A DNA stretch of 64,000 nt. It comes from Tiliqua scincoides (lineage: Eukaryota; Chordata; Lepidosauria; Squamata; Scincidae). The position numbers were made by a program, and so were the translations under genes. The notes under the pieces were generated by a model. The model made no database searches. It worked only from the letters and a program-made list of their open reading frames with translations, and was not told the origin of the DNA. Shown here one piece after another: positions 1 to 12,299 of this stretch. Each line of letters opens with the position of its first letter. The first letter of the stretch is position 1. Location: contig NC_089822.1 of NCBI RefSeq assembly GCF_035046505.1, positions 105,532,659 to 105,596,658 of the forward strand, written 5' to 3'.

Positions 1-309
1 CACATTGCATATGCTCTGCCTTTGACAAGTGAAAGTACCTTTCACTGCAGAATGCAACCCTCTCTCAGTCATCAGTATCCACCTTCATGTAGCTGCTGTT
101 TTAAATGTTTTAACTTTGCTGGTCACCCAAATGTGGTCTGGCCATTTTGCTAGTGCCCCTCTTCTTGCACCTGCTCTTCTTCCTGTTTCAAGTCTTTATA
201 GGCTTATACAGTATAGGGATGTCATGCCTGTTCATACAGAGGGCTGAAGTTAGCATTCATGGCACCTGCTGAGGGCAGAAGTGACATCGTTAAGTAGAAA
301 GTGACATCA

Positions 310-390
310 TTAACGCATTTCTGCTCAACCCACAGGTGCACACATTTGATCCCTGTTGCATATATGCAGCACTGGGCAGAAATGGCTTAA
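310..390 (-). mobile_element. Very short TTAA-flanked MITE, copy 1
   Basis: TTAA at 310-313 and 387-390 flank a 73 bp core. Its ends are inverted (GCATTTCTGCTCAAC at one side, GGGCAGAAATGGC at the other). The centre holds TGTTGCATATATGCAGCA. The same element in the other orientation lies at 61061-61130. TTAA duplication suggests piggyBac-type transposition; this is inference. Confidence 0.6.
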
Positions 391-392
391 GC

Positions 393-742
393 CAGTACTT
401 CTCATACTGTGGGTCGGGACCCACTAGGTTGGTCCCCATTCATTTCAGTATTTTATTTTTAATATATTAATATATTAGACTTGATGTTACCTTGTTATGT
501 GACTGCTTTTGGGGAAATCTTACAGATCTGTTCACAGGCTACTGTGTATATTCTTTTAACAATGATAGTAAATGGGACTTACTCCTGGGTAAGTGTGGGT
601 AGGATTACAGCCTAGGATAGTTAAAAAATTTTCCTGCTTGATGATGTCACTTCTGGTCATGACATCACTTCTCATTCTATGGGTCCTGACAGATTCTCAT
701 TCTAAAAAGTGGGTTCCTGTTCTAAATATGTGAGAATCATTG
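393..742 (+). mobile_element. hAT-type MITE (CAGTG..TTCTCA family) with 8 bp TSD
   Basis: The left end is CAGTACTTCTCATACTGTGG and the right end is TGTGAGAATCATTG. The 8 bp TSD is gcttaagc (385-392) and gtttaagc (743-750). Its body, including an ATTAATATATTAG block and the gtgggtaggattacagcct motif, matches copies at 21721-22191 and 34759-35101. It lies in a KPNA1 intron. Confidence 0.8.
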
Positions 743-847
743 GTTTAAGCAGATGATGGCCAGATATGAGCACTTTGTTCTCACACAGAAACTTGTTCAC
801 TGCAAATGACAGTAAAGAAAAGTGCAAATCTTGTTCATATTTTCAAG

Positions 848-958
848 ATATGAGAGAGCTCAGTTGTCAAACTGGGAGAGCCCAATTTTAACGGGGGTAG
901 GATGAATTGCTTTCAAGGGCCGCATCTGGCCCATGGGCCTTATGTTTGAAACTCCTGA
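848..958 (+). mobile_element. Fragment of a hAT-type MITE (GGGGTGTCC family), right end
   Basis: Its right part (caagggccgcatctggccca and tttgaaactcctg) resembles the right ends of the elements at 22200-22655 and 58876-59210. The left end is missing or decayed. Confidence 0.4.
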
Positions 959-1229
959 CGTAGTATATATATTTTGGCTGATCATATGGAGAGATTAACT
1001 TGGCTTTTCAAGACGCAGGTGTATTCAAATATTGTCACTGCTTAACGTTCACCACTAGGATACTTGTAAGAGCCATAAATTGGGAAAGGAAAAGGATCTG
1101 AAGTAATACACCTGTGTTGTGCAGAACTTAACATTTAACCCTAAAGGATTCTTAGTGTTGGGTGCAGGTCACAAAAGATTGTTCATTAAGGGAATTTGTT
1201 TAAGTAACTCTATCCCATCTTCTTTACAG

Positions 1230-1318
1230 GCTGTCTGGGCTCTTGGCAATATCGCAGGTGACAGCACCATGTGTAGAGACTATGTGCTGGACTGCAACAT
1301 CTTACCCCCACTATTGCA
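1230..1318 (+). CDS. KPNA1: KPNA1 exon (ARM region, first in window)
   Basis: The acceptor ctttacag precedes GCTGTCTGG and the donor gtaagt follows position 1318. The exon encodes [20 protein letters not shown] then [10 protein letters not shown]. It ends after two bases of the Gln codon, which the next exon completes. Confidence 0.95.
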
Positions 1319-4300
1319 GTAAGTCTTATACAGTGCACCCAGGTATACTAGCAAAGGAGATAGGTACAAGATAATTTTGCTTCTCAGCAAGACCCAGTGC
1401 AGCTCCCCCACCCAGTTTTATGTACTCTGTCATTTAACACTTCACTAGTTAGCAGTGATATTTGAGCAAAATCTGATGCAGTGTTCTAAGTAGTAGATAA
1501 ACACTTGTCATTATCTATCTGGTTCAACCCAGATAGCTTTGTTAATACTTCCTTCAAAGTCTTTTCCATTGTATGATACATAACCATCAGTCCCACCACC
1601 AAAGAGATAAGGAAAAGTGTGCAGTGGGCAAGCTGTAGAATCCACACCTAATGGATTGTCCAGGATAAACCAAATATCCAACCCATTTTGTGTTTTATCT
1701 TCCTTAATAAAATCTTTTCTGTAGTTGAGAAGAACAGATGGAGAGAGAAATATTTCATTCATTTGCCTTCCTTTATAAACAAAAGATAAGCAAAACTGAA
1801 ACATTTGGGAAAGGGTGTTTATATTTGAATCATCATTTATTGACTACTACATCATCCCAACCACAGCCATAGTTTTTGCTTTCACTGCTTCTCCCTTCCG
1901 TATTATCTGTTCAGCCATGGAATTTATTCCTGAACCAGTTGAGAATCATACAGAAATGATGTGACTGGGGGATGGGGGGAATTTGGGTAGCTGAGCATTT
2001 AAGGCCATGGTATAGCTGATTTCTCTCCAAAAGTGAACAAAGCATCCCCATTGATTCAGGAATTCAATTTCTGAGTGAACTAGATGGCTGCATGATTTTA
2101 CAGCATTCTCCACCCACTTCGAACATTCTGTTCTTTCCAGAACTTCTCAACATCTTACCTAGATGGAGATTTCTTTGGTGATCCTTATATTTGGCAAAAC
2201 TAGTGGTGGTTGTTCAGATGTCTTACAGACAGTTGAGATGGCAAAATCCATGAGCATGAAGATAAGAATTGCATTCCTCCATCAGATTTGTTCATGTGGT
2301 CATGACAGATTCTGTCAGATTGGTCATGTGTTTAAATGTTTCAGATCTGATTTTGCTTTGGAAGTAGAGAAATGGGGATGGCTTAGGTCACCTCCGTGCT
2401 TCACATACAATGGGGTCTTTGTCAAGTATTCCAATGAAAGGTATTTATTGTATTTTCAGATTGCTCTCAAAACAGAACCGTCTTACCATGACACGAAATG
2501 CTGTGTGGGCACTCTCAAATCTTTGCAGAGGGAAGAATCCTCCTCCAGATTTTGCTAAGGTAGGAAAATGTGTTTATGAGGTGATCGGGCTGCTTAAATA
2601 CCAGGAGGCTTCTGAGAGTTTAGTTATTTCAAAGGGGCATAACTTTGAGAGCCTTAGAACCAAATTCTCAACCATAGAAAAGGTACATCATAGTTGGTTG
2701 TTAATGTTTGCAGCAGATCTAAACTATACCTGAGAGAGGCTGCAAGGCAAGAGAAAATAATTTTTCATCCCCTGGTCACTTTCTGGGGATCTCTTAAGTC
2801 TTTTTGAACAAAAGTCATCCTGTTGAGAAGTGTGTTGGTAGCACCTGATCACAAATGAATAACTTGCAGTTCACTTCATGTACAATATGAAAAACAGTGG
2901 CTTTTGAACCATTTTTTTTATAATGGAGAGTATATGAAATTCATTCTTGCTCTTTCTGTAACAAAAAACTCTTGTTTCCCTTTGTGATCAGGTTATTATG
3001 GATTGATACATGTTTGCTTTGAGATATTTTGGAGGGAAAAAATACTTCCCTTTGTTGATTTAACCTTGCAACCTGCTAATTACAAGACAACTTATTGCCC
3101 TTGCTCTTGTTGACTTCAGTTTCTCTTGTTATGCATAAGAATTACCCCTTTGGGTCCTTTGTGGTGAAAACCTGGTTTATGAATCATTTTAATGTAAGGG
3201 ATGCTTTCAGAATGCCATTAATTCTAAACCTCTGTAATTTCTTTGCAGGTGTCTCCTTGTCTAAGTGTGCTTTCATGGCTACTCTTTGTCAATGACACAG
3301 ATGTTCTAGCAGATGCATGTTGGGCACTCTCATACTTATCTGATGGACCCAATGATAAAATCCAGGCTGTAATTGATGCAGGAGTGTGCAGGAGGCTTGT
3401 GGAGCTGCTGATGTAAGGATTTTAGATCAAGCAGATGTGTTAATCCCTACTACTTTAACTATATGCAAACTTTATTATGTTCTTTGTCCTGATGTTTGTC
3501 TCATGCAAAATTGGTCTTAGCCTTTGTTTCTCACTTAAATGGCTGGAATAAATACATTATTCTTAAAGCCACGTTGTTTGAAATAGCACTAGATGTGCAT
3601 TTAACTTGGCTTTGGAGAGTTCCCATCCGCTGCAGAAATGTGAGTGATCTTTAAGAGGTACAGGTTAGGAATATCCTTTAAGCTTAAGCCTCATTTGTTT
3701 TTGCATTGCTATTATTCACTATTATACTACTATCCACAGTATTTAGTGTTACATAAATAAAGTGCTTTAAACTGGTTCTGCTGTCCAAATACATCACAGA
3801 GGGAATAAACTCTTTAAAATGCAGCTTGAAGGCTAATCATGTTGTAGATACCTCAGTTTGGTATCAATCACCGACACAAGTCTGAGTTTATCTATGAAGG
3901 CGGATCAGGCCCAGGAAGGGGATCAGGATTCGGCATCCACCACCACTGCTTTATCAGAATTTCTTTGTAGCCATCATCTTATTTAACAGGTCTTTGTGGC
4001 ATAAATAAATCCCTGAGCTTTCATTACTAGCTCCAATACAGTGTATCCTAAATTCAGGGCTTTTATCTATTTTCAGACTTTTCAAAATGGGAGAGCTCCT
4101 GCAGTAATTGAATGAAAAGCAATTACCCTTTTTCATTTTTTAGCACAGAGATGAGTGTAAGGTATCTCCCTGAATCAGCATCTCCCATCATTTATTTATT
4201 TAAACAATGTTTGCCCCTCTTTTCCCCCACAATGGGGCACCTAAGGCGGCTTACAGTAAATATATAATAAATACAGGCATAATAAACAATACTAGTGGCA

Positions 4301-7300
4301 ATAAAAAACAGCAGCAAATATAAGTAGCACAGATAAAATGACACTCAGGACCAAAAAGATGGCAATATTCAGGCAGCAACATAATCTCCCTAATAGATTA
4401 ACATATCATGTGCTTTATGCAAATAAATATCAAAAGGAAGTTGTGTATGATTTTGATCCCAGTGGAAAAACTAGCCCAGACTATTCATTTATAATCTAAA
4501 AGTGTTCCTGAGCAGATTTATAAGGGGTTCCTACTTGTAATTGTATGTCCTGAGCTCATACACCCTAGCTGGATGGACCTGGAGAAAACGTAGATCCAGG
4601 ATTTGGGGGGACAGTCAAGGGTACCATATTCAAAATGGCCATTTTTCCCAATGTACAGGAAACACTAAACATGTTGTGATTCAGGTGGCACCAGCTGACC
4701 CAGCCAAACTGCACAGAATTCAAAAATGATACAGTCCAAAATGCTGGAAATAGTATGGGCATGGGGGTGGTACTTATGCGTGATGGGAGAATCCTGTGGC
4801 AGAGAAATTCTGGGGTCTGGCATTAACCACATGCGGAGAGAAATCTTGAGTGGTGTTTCTTGGTCAGGTTTGGACTTTGAGTAGCCTGCCTCATCAGCCT
4901 TTGGATCTGCAATGAGCAAACAAACATGAATCTATTCAACTGAAGTATCTTTCCTTTGCCATTTTAGGCACAATGACTACAAGGTAGTATCTCCTGCCTT
5001 GCGAGCAGTTGGGAACATTGTTACAGGAGATGATATCCAGACCCAGGTATTAATATTTTCACAGTGAGCACTGTTTAGTGATTTCAGGTTAGCAACTACT
5101 TGAAAAGAAGCAAGTATCTTAAACTTCAAATGTGCAAATCTATGTAGGTCCACTCATAAGTTAGTCCCATTGAGTTCCGTGGGATTTATTCCCAGCTCAG
5201 TGTGTACAGGATCGCAGCCTAATTCATGCAATATCTTTCTCTGTCTAATCTCTCTTTGAAGTGTTTCTGTTGAAGAATTGCCGTCTTAAGATCTGTAAGC
5301 AGAATATCCAAGCATGTTGAAATGTTCTCCTTTAGGTTTGTGAAAATTGCCATTTCCCATGTCAGGTTTGTTTCTATACTTTTGTGCAGAGACTATCTCA
5401 TGTTGACAGCAGACAACAGCATACACCACACTGGAGGATGAGCAAGTCAATGATAGTATTGCTGACGTTATTGAGTTCTATAATAGTGCGGTCTGAGTGG
5501 ATATGACAGTGGTTCCCAAACTGTGTGCTGCTGTGCTTTTGGGCACCACAGTTCACTCACAGAGGCACCAAGGGATGTCCCCTCCACCCTCTCCTTCCGG
5601 TTTACTGGGGTGCTACCATTTTGGATCTCTTGATATTTCATAAGGTTCAAGGTGACAGCGCCTGGCTGAGCCAGGAAGAAGAGGCTGTGGAGGTGCTGTG
5701 ACCCTAGTAAGTTTGAGAACCAGTGGGATGTGGGGAATGGACTTGACACCTGCATTTGTGCTTTTTGCAATAAGTGACACTCAACAACAACAAAAAGGCT
5801 GAAAAGCTCTGATGTAGAATGACTTTATGATCTCTTATATATTATTCTTTCCTTTTCACTCCCCACCAGCTTTTTTTTCTATGTTTTTTTATGTTTATGT
5901 TTCCTCTCTGGATTAGCAAAAATATCTTAAATTAGTTTGGTCTCTCCTATTTTATCTTGGTGTTTCTATTGTTTCCCTTATGTCACTGCAAGATAAAACT
6001 GCACAAGACATTTGAGATCTATCTTCTGGATGCAGTCTAAAATCTCTCTGCCTCTCTCCCTCTCTCTCAGGTGATACTGAATTGTTCAGCTCTGCAGAGT
6101 TTATTACATTTGCTAAGCAGTCCTAAAGAGTCGATTAAAAAGGAAGCATGTTGGACAATATCGAATATCACAGCTGGAAACAGAGCACAAATTCAGGTAA
6201 CCAAACTGATTTGTTTCAGATATTTGTTTGCTGGGATATATTCAGATCCTCACCTTGTAGTAGTGTATGCAGATTTTGAAACCCTGTACGGGTAGATTAA
6301 TTTGTCTGCTCCTGTTTGTACCTTATATAGAATTTTCAACAAATTTTATAAATTCAAAATCTAAACAGAGAAGCATCAGTAAGACAACTCTAGCTGTCTC
6401 CATACAGACACACAAGAATTTTAGGCAAATTGGAGACACAGTTCAGTTCTTCTAAGTACCTCTTTTTCATGCTTCCAAGTCTTTTCAACTAAAAATGAAG
6501 ATATTACTTGATGATCTAAGCATAAATATGAAACAAAGCTAAGGACATTCAGTTCAATTCCTAATGTTAAAATGATCACTGGGAAGAAATTACTTTGTGC
6601 ACATAATCCAAATTTTTATTTGCTAATTTGTGTTTTCAGACTGTCATAGATGCCAGCATTTTCCCAGCTCTAATAAATATTTTACAAACCGCTGAGTTTC
6701 GAACAAGAAAAGAAGCAGCTTGGGCTATCACCAATGCAACATCTGGTGGTTCTGCCGAGCAGATCAAGTAAGTAGCAGCAAAACATGCAAGATGCAGTGG
6801 CTGAAACGTTCCTGTCAGGGCTTATAAACAGAGATCCTTCAAAGTGGAGTAGTGTTGAGAACTAGTATAATATGTCTATCTCCCATACCTAGGGGTCGCC
6901 CAACCATGAGGCCACCTGAAGTGTTAATGTGGAGAAGCACCCTTGGGTACCCTTCTAGACCCCATAGCCTGCCTGTCTAGCACCCTCACCAGCCCACTGC
7001 TCTGATCCTCTTCCAACTTGCTGGGAGCGAGTCAGAATAAGATCATCGCAGTGCCAGCCTTCTTCTCCCCCCAATGCTGCTAGAAGTAGTAGGGTGAAAA
7101 GACTGGTTGGAAGACAGACCATGCCTTCCTGTCTACTTGGTGATTGCAAAGTAGGCAGGGCAGGGAAAGCAGGCAGGGAAAGGTGATTTGGAGCCCACCT
7201 GTCCCTTCTGTGCAGTTACAAAAATTGCTCTGTGCAGCCTTCCCACTCCACCCTTCTTCTGTTAGTAATGAGCATGATGCTGGGTTCCCAGCATCCAGAT

Positions 7301-9295
7301 GGAAGAGGTGCAGACCAAAGATTCTGTATATTACAAACTTTGTAAGTAAAGGGATGGGGCAGTGGAAGTGTCCACCACCCCTCCATCGGAGGAGCAGAGG
7401 TGGCAGTGGGTGGCAGATTCAGTCAGTGCAGAGGCATGCATTCCCCTGCCCAAACCAAGAGATGCCACCTCAGTTCTCTGGTTGAATTCAAGGTGATCGA
7501 CATTATTGGTTTTGCCTCGCCTAAAACTTTGGTTTCTAGACTCCCTATCCCTCATGGAACTCTTAAAAACCAGTGAATGGACCATTGCTCCTCTCTGGAG
7601 TGTGCTTCCTAACATATACCTAGCCTTGCCATTGTCATGGTACCTTCCAGAGCTAGTTTGCTTTTTAAAAGTGAGTTAATCAAGATGTGCACAGGTAATA
7701 CAACTCTGGCAGACTGAACTCTCTTGATTCTTTCTAAGCCCTTTGCTAATGGAGTAACTGACATTTCATTGTGTGTTAAAGGTATTTGGTGGAACTGGGC
7801 TGTATCAAACCACTCTGCGACCTTCTTACAGTGATGGACTCAAAAATTGTGCAGGTTGCCCTCAATGGGCTTGAGAACATCTTGAGGCTTGGCGAGCAAG
7901 AAGCAAGGCGTGGTGGCACTGGCATTAACCCATACTGTTCACTCATTGAAGAAGCCTATGGTAAGGGGAAGCATCAGTGGGCGGCAACCATAGAGCTCTG
8001 TTAGAATATCTCGCTGCTTTGCTTTTGCCTCATTCTCCATTGCCCATTATAATCCCAGAGTTCCTGAAAGAGTGTTCATAGGCAAATGCTATCCTTGCAA
8101 ACCCAGTGGAAACAGCTCATCATATTCATGAACTCATCTAATTCTGGCCTGTTCCAACCTTGATACATTGTTGCTTCTAGTATCCTTTCTTTTAAACAAG
8201 CTCTGATGCAACATTTGATGCCTCCAATTATCTAGTTCAGTGCGACTCAAAGTATGCTTGCAGGAGCCCTGGGAGTTCCCTGAGAGCCCTTCAGGAGCTC
8301 CATAAGCATACTGTAAGTAACCACCATCTGTCCTTTGCCTAGTTTGCTGTCCCTCCCACCTCACCTGTTCATGGCTGTCCTTCCTCATTCCTCTCCTATA
8401 TTTTGCCAGTATTTGGCATTGGGCACAGTGCTGCGCTACTCCATGCATGTGTATGGTGCTGGGGAGGTAGAGACTGAGACTGCGCTCATGTGCCACTGGG
8501 GCTACCCAAGACTCCTTTTAGGAGTTTAAAGGGCTCCAGAGCCCAAAACGTTTGAGAACAACTACTCTGGTTCCAATACATTTCTGCAGTTCTAACTGCA
8601 TTTATACAAAAAAAACACAGAGCAAATGGAATGGTAGCTTTTCACGTTTGTAAGAGTGGGGTTTTGGAACGATCGCTTCTGTAGTTGCTTGCACTTTGCA
8701 TTGCAGTGATAAAAAACTTGCAGTAGTCAGTCTCTTTCTACAATGGACAGAGTTAAAAGGATCTTTTTGCATTTTGTTTGATGCCCATATTGAAGATTTG
8801 GCATAGATTATTGATTATAATATTTTCTATTCTGCACTTTTGGCCACACATCCCAAAGTCTGGTGCAGTGAAGGCATGAGGGAGGATGAGTCCAGGTACA
8901 GAGAGGTAGCACAGCTATATGATCTTCTGCCTTTAAAATCATTGTGGAGTCTAAAATGGAATATCATTAGTCTTCTGGGAGTTTTTATATCAGTTCAGAG
9001 AGCCATATTTTCTCTCTCTCTCTCTCTCTCTCTCGCTTTGCTGCAGAGGGTTACATAGTTCACACTTCACATTCTAGATTTGAGAAATGTTGTTTTTCCA
9101 ATTGCAGGCCTGGATAAAATTGAGTTCCTACAGAGCCACGAGAACCAAGAAATCTATCAAAAGGCGTTTGATCTGATTGAGCACTACTTTGGAACAGAGG
9201 AAGAGGACAGCAGCATTGCCCCACAAGTAGATCTTGGCCAACAGCAGTACATCTTCCAGCAGTGTGAGGCTCCCATGGAAGGCTTCCAGCTCTGA
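1230..9295 (+). CDS. KPNA1: KPNA1 (importin subunit alpha-5), 3' eight coding exons; gene begins upstream of the window
   Basis: Importin alpha proteins bind classical nuclear localisation signals through armadillo (ARM) repeats and dock cargo to importin beta for passage through the nuclear pore. Eight exons join in phase: 1230-1318, 2460-2559, 3249-3412, 4968-5046, 6071-6196, 6640-6767, 7782-7960 and 9108-9295, all with GT-AG introns. They encode about 350 residues, roughly 189-538 of the 538 in the human protein. ARM signatures are clear, for example [51 protein letters not shown] and [13 protein letters not shown], with the repeated Trp/Asn pairs that line the NLS groove. The C-terminus, [18 protein letters not shown] then [10 protein letters not shown], matches KPNA1 better than KPNA5 or KPNA6 as I recall them. 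The N-terminal importin-beta-binding domain lies outside the window. The paralogue call also rests on the FAM162A and MIX23 neighbours. Confidence 0.96.
2460..2559 (+). CDS. KPNA1: KPNA1 exon (ARM region)
   Basis: The acceptor tattttcag is followed by A, which completes Gln. The exon encodes [20 protein letters not shown] then [13 protein letters not shown], ending in phase 0 at donor gtagga. Human KPNA1 has [20 protein letters not shown] here. Confidence 0.95.
3249..3412 (+). CDS. KPNA1: KPNA1 exon (ARM region)
   Basis: The acceptor tttgcag precedes GTGTCTCC, and the donor gtaagg begins at 3413. The exon encodes [20 protein letters not shown], then [20 protein letters not shown], then [14 protein letters not shown]. 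The final AT is joined to G of the next exon, giving Met. Confidence 0.95.
4968..5046 (+). CDS. KPNA1: KPNA1 exon (ARM region)
   Basis: The acceptor cattttag is followed by G, which completes Met. The exon encodes [20 protein letters not shown] then DDIQTQ and ends in phase 0 at donor gtatta. The NIVTGDD segment is an ARM-repeat turn typical of importin alpha. Confidence 0.95.
5507..5725 (+). mobile_element. hAT-type MITE in a KPNA1 intron
   Basis: The ends CAGTGGTTCCCAAACTGTG and GTTTGAGAACCAGTG are inverted repeats. The flanks ggatatga and ggatgtgg are an imperfect 8 bp TSD. The 219 bp body has no coding capacity. Confidence 0.7.
6071..6196 (+). CDS. KPNA1: KPNA1 exon (ARM region)
   Basis: A long CT-rich tract and cag precede GTGATACTG. 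The 42 codons encode [20 protein letters not shown] then [20 protein letters not shown], ending IQ at donor gtaacc. The exon is in phase 0 at both ends. Confidence 0.95.
6640..6767 (+). CDS. KPNA1: KPNA1 exon (ARM region)
   Basis: The acceptor gttttcag precedes ACTGTCATA. The exon encodes [20 protein letters not shown] then [20 protein letters not shown] and QI. Two bases of Lys are left before donor gtaagt. Confidence 0.95.
6890..7640. other. KPNA1 intron stretch of unclassified, repeat-like sequence
   Basis: The stretch from aggggtcgcccaaccatgag onward is GC-richer than the flanking intron and looks like an interspersed repeat, but I see no matching copy in the window and no clear ends. 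No host coding exon is visible in it. Confidence 0.3.
7782..7960 (+). CDS. KPNA1: KPNA1 exon (last ARM region)
   Basis: The acceptor gttaaag is followed by G, completing Lys. The exon encodes [20 protein letters not shown], then [20 protein letters not shown], then [19 protein letters not shown]. It ends with one base of Gly before donor gtaagg. Confidence 0.95.
8238..8564 (+). mobile_element. hAT-type MITE in the last KPNA1 intron
   Basis: The left end CAGTGCGACTCAAAGTATGC and right end AAACGTTTGAGAACAACTA are decayed inverted repeats. The flanks atctagtt and ctctggtt are an imperfect 8 bp TSD. The interior is an imperfect palindrome (ggagccctggg ... gggctccagagccc). Confidence 0.6.
9010..9034. 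repeat. (CT)n microsatellite
   Basis: A run of about 12 CT units lies about 75 bp before the acceptor of the last KPNA1 exon, within its pyrimidine-rich upstream region. Confidence 0.95.
9108..9295 (+). CDS. KPNA1: KPNA1 terminal coding exon
   Basis: The acceptor ccaattgcag precedes GC, completing Gly. The exon encodes [20 protein letters not shown], then [20 protein letters not shown], then the acidic/Gln-rich tail ending MEGFQL, with TGA at 9293-9295. In this family the acidic C-terminal region is where the export factor CSE1L binds. Confidence 0.96.
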
Positions 9296-12290
9296 GGTGC
9301 CCCTGTGTACTGTGTAGTTCTGCCCAGCCAGTCCTGTTGTAGAGCCGTGAGTTGCCCAAGGAGTGGTCCTGTCTTCTATAAACCTGTCTGCGCTCATTTG
9401 CTTGCTTTGCGCACATGCTTCCTTAAACACATCTGGAAAGCGTTGGCTCTTTGTTGTGGGATGCTACTCTGGTAAGGGCTTACCATAACTGATGTTTCCA
9501 TCTCTTTGGAGCTGCTGGGTCGCTTCTGTGATCAAAAGGATGTCCATCTTTCTCAATGAAGTACACACTACAGTGGTGTAATCCTGGTTTCCAAAGCAAG
9601 GGTGGAGTTTCGTGTGTGTGTATGTGTGTGTTGCAGTGCTCTTGCAGTCTACAAAGAGACAATGAGAGACTTTCTTCCCACGCACTCCTCTGGGTGCTTG
9701 CCTTTTAGGTGGATTTAAGAAAAATATTTAATGCCGACACAGAATATATTTGAGTGGTGATGGTTCTGTGTATTAGCAGCATGGACTCCTGATAATATAT
9801 AAAAATACATATACTTAAAGATATTGGAATGAGCTCTCTGTTCTTTGCACATAGTCACCAGTGAAGAAGCTGCTCTAGTTACTAGAAACACTGAACAATT
9901 GACAGCATTTCTCTTGCAAGCTGAGCTCCTGTGCTGCAATTTTGACCGCATGAGATATGGAGTCATTCGCTTCTATCTGCACCAGGAATGGAGAACTGAC
10001 CTGCCTCCCTGCGCCTTCCCAGTGGCACAGCCAGCGCTCATATAAAGACTTCCTGAATTGTGTCCAGGAGCTGTTCCTGCTGATCCACCACAGCATAAAT
10101 CTCTTGCGTTCAAACTGAATCATACTTTCATGTTTTGAAAGTGGTTCCTATTAGCATAGTTAATAGTGGAGAAATTCCTACTTGAGTGCGTGTACACTGC
10201 ATAGTTGAACAGTACTCTGTAACTTGCCCTTTGTTGTAAGCTCTTAATATGCTGAACTATTGATGCAAGTAAGATGCCGGCTCCCTGGTTTGCATCTGCT
10301 TTTGTGAACAGTAGCTTTTAAGTCAAGTCCAAAGGGCACCTGGACTTTACCAGCTTCATAACAAACAACACAAACCCCTCTATTTAATGGAATATAAGCT
10401 TCCTAAACAAGGTCTGCATTTCACTCCTACACAAGCAGTTGGATTGTGAAATCGTCTGCGTCATTTTCATGAGTTGCTGACTTCTCATTTAGTCTCCAGT
10501 ACATCTGATCTCTGATGAAGCTGCACCACTTCAGCAATTTCCTGCAATGGGTTTGCGCAATGCGGCACTGTTTCCATATCTATAGAATGCCGTTTTGACT
10601 CGCACCAAAGTTGTAGCTCTCCAGTGTGCTTGGACTGAAGACATTGAATGCGAATGCCAATTGCTTTCATCTTCTCCCACCCCAAGGCCTGCTGACGCTG
10701 TCAGTCTAGTTTTAATTTAATACAGGATCAACCGTATCAGCAATGTTGTTCACTCTTCTGTGAATGCATGGATTTTTCAGGGGGCTTGCATCGTGCCCTG
10801 AATCCTGAATCACGTGGTACCTTTAGTCATTTTACTGTTCAGATCAGACACTACCCTGCTACGAACATTCTGCATCCATAGTCAATTCTGTTGTCAGAAT
10901 TGCTCGGCGGATCCTTCATGCAACAATTAATGGAAGATAATTGGCAATGCTCACAGAAAAATCCATTTTGTAAAATGGTTAGAAAGTCTAGTTCCATCAG
11001 CATTCTGTGTGACTGATCTGTTCTTCCTGAACACTTTGATCCACGTCTATGCTTTAGGATGGAAGACTTTGCAGCTGCCATCTCCGTCCATAATCTGTTC
11101 TTCAGCAGCCTCCATCCCCCAAGTTACTTTCTTTAGTGCTGCTTTACACTGAAGGAACATTTTAGGCTGCCATTGTGGACCTCTAGTTAAGTTCAACTGT
11201 GTGTGATTTTAGGATTTTAAGATTAAGGCTGAACTGAAAAGGTGGGGCATGTGTTATGATAGTGTGCCCTTATTTGGTGATGGTTCAGGGTGGGCAAAAC
11301 AGCCGAAAAATGACAAAATATGAGGCTAGGTAGGGCTGGAAGCCATGGCCTCTGTTCGATTTAGCTTTGTGAGGTGGTCATTTAGCCAAATCTGTCTGCA
11401 TAATGATGTCACATGTTGTCATGCTGCCTCTGTAATGCCTGACTGACTAGGATTGTCTTGGCTAGGAAGTCTTTATATTTAAAGAAAAAAACTGACACCA
11501 GAGCTGCAGATTGGGAAAGGAGGACCTACAAAGAGGCAGTAAATCATGTGCAAGAAAGGTAAGCAAAGAGTGTGCTGGGGATTCATGAAATTGTTTGTGC
11601 GCAAAGATTCAGCACAGCCTGATTTAAAATTAGTGGGTAACTTTAAAAATAACCTCAATGTTGCCTTTACATCCCATAGTAAATAATCATATTTCTTTCT
11701 GAAGGGTGGTAGAAACACTGATGAGTAGTACTCTCGTTTCAGCTTCCAGATTTTTTTTTTTTTTGTGGCTGGGTTTTTTAAAGTGTAAATTACTGATGAC
11801 ATGTCATTTCTATAAGACTTGTTTTAAATCATGTACTTTACTGGATAGTTTTTTGGGGGAAAGCTACATATTTTGTAAGCCAACTTCAGTGTGCATGTGT
11901 GAAACAGAAATGTCTCGCACAACCACTGATAGTGTGTATATGTGTGTGCGTACCTAGAGTAAATATGCACATACACTCTTCTCCAGTGTGTGTGTGCTAA
12001 TGTGTATGTATATATGTATATTTACACACATCCTATATCTTTCTCACACTGAAAGTTTTCTCTCAGGCTAGTGAGAACAGCGTGGTGCATTGGTGTTCCC
12101 ACTAGGAAATGATACTTCTCTCTTTAAGGGGTGAATTAAACCATAAATGCATTCAAGCAAAATGGAGTGATGTGTTCTTTTTTCTTTTAAGATTGCAAAT
12201 ACAATGCTTTTGTTCTTTCTCTAGTATGCCAATGTGGGCACAGAAAAAGGTTAGTGAAAAATAAAAAGACATATATAAGATAAGGTGGAT
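9296..12290 (+). other. KPNA1: KPNA1 3' untranslated region (approximate end)
   Basis: About 3 kb downstream of the KPNA1 stop holds no recognisable transposon, unlike nearly every other 3 kb in the window. It is moderately AT-rich, with a GT/CA-rich stretch near 11935-12030. Possible polyadenylation hexamers are ATTAAA near 12134 and AATAAA at 12260-12265. A degenerate CR1 fragment begins just after. A long 3' UTR is expected for KPNA1; the exact end is inferred. Confidence 0.55.
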
Positions 12291-12299
12291 CACCACAAT

